Assembly (NCBI RefSeq): GCF_025685425.1
Contig: NZ_JAGTAS010000058.1
Coordinates: 1-64,000, forward strand
DNA length: 64,000 bases
Source: Terriglobus albidus
Lineage (GTDB): Bacteria; Acidobacteriota; Terriglobia; Terriglobales; Acidobacteriaceae
Direction: 5' to 3'
Below the pieces are notes generated by a model that was not told where the DNA came from, made no database searches, and saw only the letters and a list, made by a program, of their open reading frames with translations. The position numbers and the translations under genes were made by a program. How positions within the stretch are numbered: position 1 is the stretch's first letter; each line of letters opens with the position of its first letter. Positions 62,654-64,000 of the stretch are shown piece after piece.

Positions 62654-64000
62654 CTACGTGGCTAGAGGAATGGTGAAGGTAAAGACGGATCCCTCACCTG
62701 GACGGCTGACGACATCGATAGAACCTCCATGCGCCTCTACGATGGACCGGCTGATCGAAAGCCCCATACCCGTACCGGAGATCCGCTGGTTATGAATCGG
62801 AGCACGATAGAAGCGGTCGAAGATCAGACTCTGTTCATGCGGATCAATGCCGATCCCTTTATCAGCCACGCTGACTGCCAGCTTGTTTCCTTGCACCTCG
62901 GCCGTCAGAACGATAGGGCTGCCTTCTGCGGAGTATTTCGCTGCGTTTTCGAGGAGATTGCCCAGAACCTTCTTTAGAAATTCGAAGTCAGCGCGTACAG
63001 GTTCTTTTTGCTGGATCCGTACGTCGATGGGATTTCTTTCCTCCACCCAGCTAACGTCCTTGATAGCGCCGGAGATGACCTCGTCGATATCCACCGGCTC
63101 AAAGGTCATATGGACCTGGCGCGCGTCCAGCTGTGCCATCTCCACCGCCTGAGAGACGAGGCGATTGATGCGGTCGCTCTCCTGATCGATGATGGTTAAC
63201 AGTTCACGTCTGTCTTCGTCTCTCTGGATCTCATCGGAGAGCAGGGCGCTTGCCGCTCCTTTGATCGAGGTAAGTGGTGTACGCAACTCATGGGTGATGG
63301 AATCAATCATCAGACTGCGAAGGCGCTCGCTCTCTTTGGTAGCTTCACTGTGAGCCACGTTCTCAAGCGCCTTGGCACGATCGAGCGAAACGGAGATGAT
63401 GGTGCCGATCGCTTCAAGAGCGCCATCGGAGAGAACGGCTCCCCGCAGCATGAGTATGCCTCGAGGCTTCACGCCAACCTTCAACACAACCCTGAGTTCA
63501 TCTCCGGTTCGGTTTATTCCATTGCCATCCCGAGCCTCCTGGCGAAGATAGAGCCGCTCGTGTTCAGAGAGCAGTTCCGTACCTGCCTGAAATATAAGGT
63601 CCTCATCCAGCAGGTACAGGACAGCGGAACGTGCCTTTGTCGTCGCCACCACGGCACGCGGGATGCCATCGATGAGGGCAGCAACATTATCGGTCGCCAG
63701 CATCTCGCGGCTGAGGGCAAAGAGAGTTTCGAGCTCTCTCTGGCGGCAGCGCGCGTCTTCCGCCTCATCCCGGGCTTTCTGAGAGAGCCGGCTGCCGATC
63801 AATGCCGTGCTCAGAAAGGAAAAAAGCGCAAGCCAGTTCTGCGGATCCGCAATGGTTAGCGTATTGACCGGTGGAAGGAAATAGAAGTTATAACCCAGCG
63901 TGGCCAACACCGAAATAACGATCGCCAGCCGCAGGCTCCAGAGGGAGGCAAGCACAAGGATGTATAACAACAGCGTGAGCGCGACCGTAGTCGGATTGAC
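62654..64000 (-). CDS. KdpD-like sensor histidine kinase, N-terminus outside the window
   Basis: At least 448 residues remain in frame up to the last base. The first visible residues VNPTTVALTLLLYILVLAS with SLWSLRLA and FYFLPP are a DUF4118 membrane domain, as in KdpD; a GAF-like region (about 110-215), DHp with HELRTPLTS, and an ATPase domain with GTGMGLSISRSIV follow. KdpD-type kinases regulate potassium transport, but the USP and KdpD N-terminal domains are not visible here, so the partner system is not certain. Confidence 0.85.
   Translation of the reverse strand, partial: VNPTTVALTLLLYILVLASLWSLRLAIVISVLATLGYNFYFLPPVNTLTIADPQNWLALFSFLSTALIGSRLSQKARDEAEDARCRQRELETLFALSREMLATDNVAALIDGIPRAVVATTKARSAVLYLLDEDLIFQAGTELLSEHERLYLRQEARDGNGINRTGDELRVVLKVGVKPRGILMLRGAVLSDGALEAIGTIISVSLDRAKALENVAHSEATKESERLRSLMIDSITHELRTPLTSIKGAASALLSDEIQRDEDRRELLTIIDQESDRINRLVSQAVEMAQLDARQVHMTFEPVDIDEVISGAIKDVSWVEERNPIDVRIQQKEPVRADFEFLKKVLGNLLENAAKYSAEGSPIVLTAEVQGNKLAVSVADKGIGIDPHEQSLIFDRFYRAPIHNQRISGTGMGLSISRSIVEAHGGSIDVVSRPGEGSVFTFTIPLAT

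Overview
The window looks like a core chromosomal segment of an acidobacterium, most likely of the Acidobacteriaceae (Terriglobus/Edaphobacter/Granulicella type). That is inferred from gene content, many GTG starts, secreted lineage-type hypothetical proteins and abundant palindromic intergenic repeats; no rRNA or other marker is present to prove it. I found no tRNA, rRNA, CRISPR array, prophage or intact insertion sequence. The only mobile-element trace is the 3' end of an IS481-like transposase at the left edge.

Layout. 0.1-2.2 kb: transposase remnant, small membrane protein and a sodium/solute symporter. 2.4-10.5 kb: a receiver protein, then a cytochrome c maturation block (ccmF, ccmH, a CcmI-like protein), a VOC protein, a secreted penicillin/AHL-type acylase, and a 422-residue secreted protein whose tail resembles the CcmI-like protein. 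10.7-16.6 kb: exported metallophosphoesterase, HtpX protease, DUF4149-like protein, ZIP transporter, lytic transglycosylase, flippase-like membrane protein, nrdR. 16.6-19.1 kb: an 814-residue secreted protein of unknown function. 19.1-25.7 kb: a complete phosphate-starvation locus read leftward in the order phoB, phoR, pstS, pstC, pstA, pstB, phoU. 25.9-28.1 kb: a receiver protein and a CHASE3/PAS histidine kinase. 28.3-36.6 kb: threonine aldolase, hemW-like, ABC exporter, threonine synthase, NUDIX hydrolase, CocE-type hydrolase, CDGSH protein. 36.6-38.6 kb: an NtrC-type regulator with a degenerate receiver/DHp protein. 39-46 kb: rph, LacD-type aldolase, SulP transporter with carbonic anhydrase, POTRA protein, guaA. 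47-58 kb: membrane proteins, leuS, secreted Gly/Pro-rich protein, endonuclease IV, FAD/NADPH reductase, outer-membrane barrel, Spy-like protein, rlmN. 57.5-64 kb: phospholipase D-like protein, a secreted protein with kinase-like motifs, ABC exporter, secreted protein of unknown function, and a KdpD-like sensor kinase that runs off the right edge.

The most unusual non-genic signal is a family of six dispersed ~85-116 bp elements. Intact copies have an outer stem closing two hairpins, and the stem sequences differ between copies while still pairing within each copy. One copy lies in frame inside the lytic transglycosylase gene, and two others supply the stop codons of pstB and the endonuclease IV gene. 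Two further palindromic repeat families fill the remaining larger intergenic gaps. The most unusual genes are the secreted kinase-like protein (58.8-59.8 kb) and the receiver/DHp protein that has Ala where the phospho-accepting His should be (36.6-37.1 kb). Several housekeeping genes (rph, leuS, guaA, an ABC exporter) have a TANNNT -10 element 6-9 bases before the start codon and no Shine-Dalgarno sequence, which suggests leaderless mRNAs.
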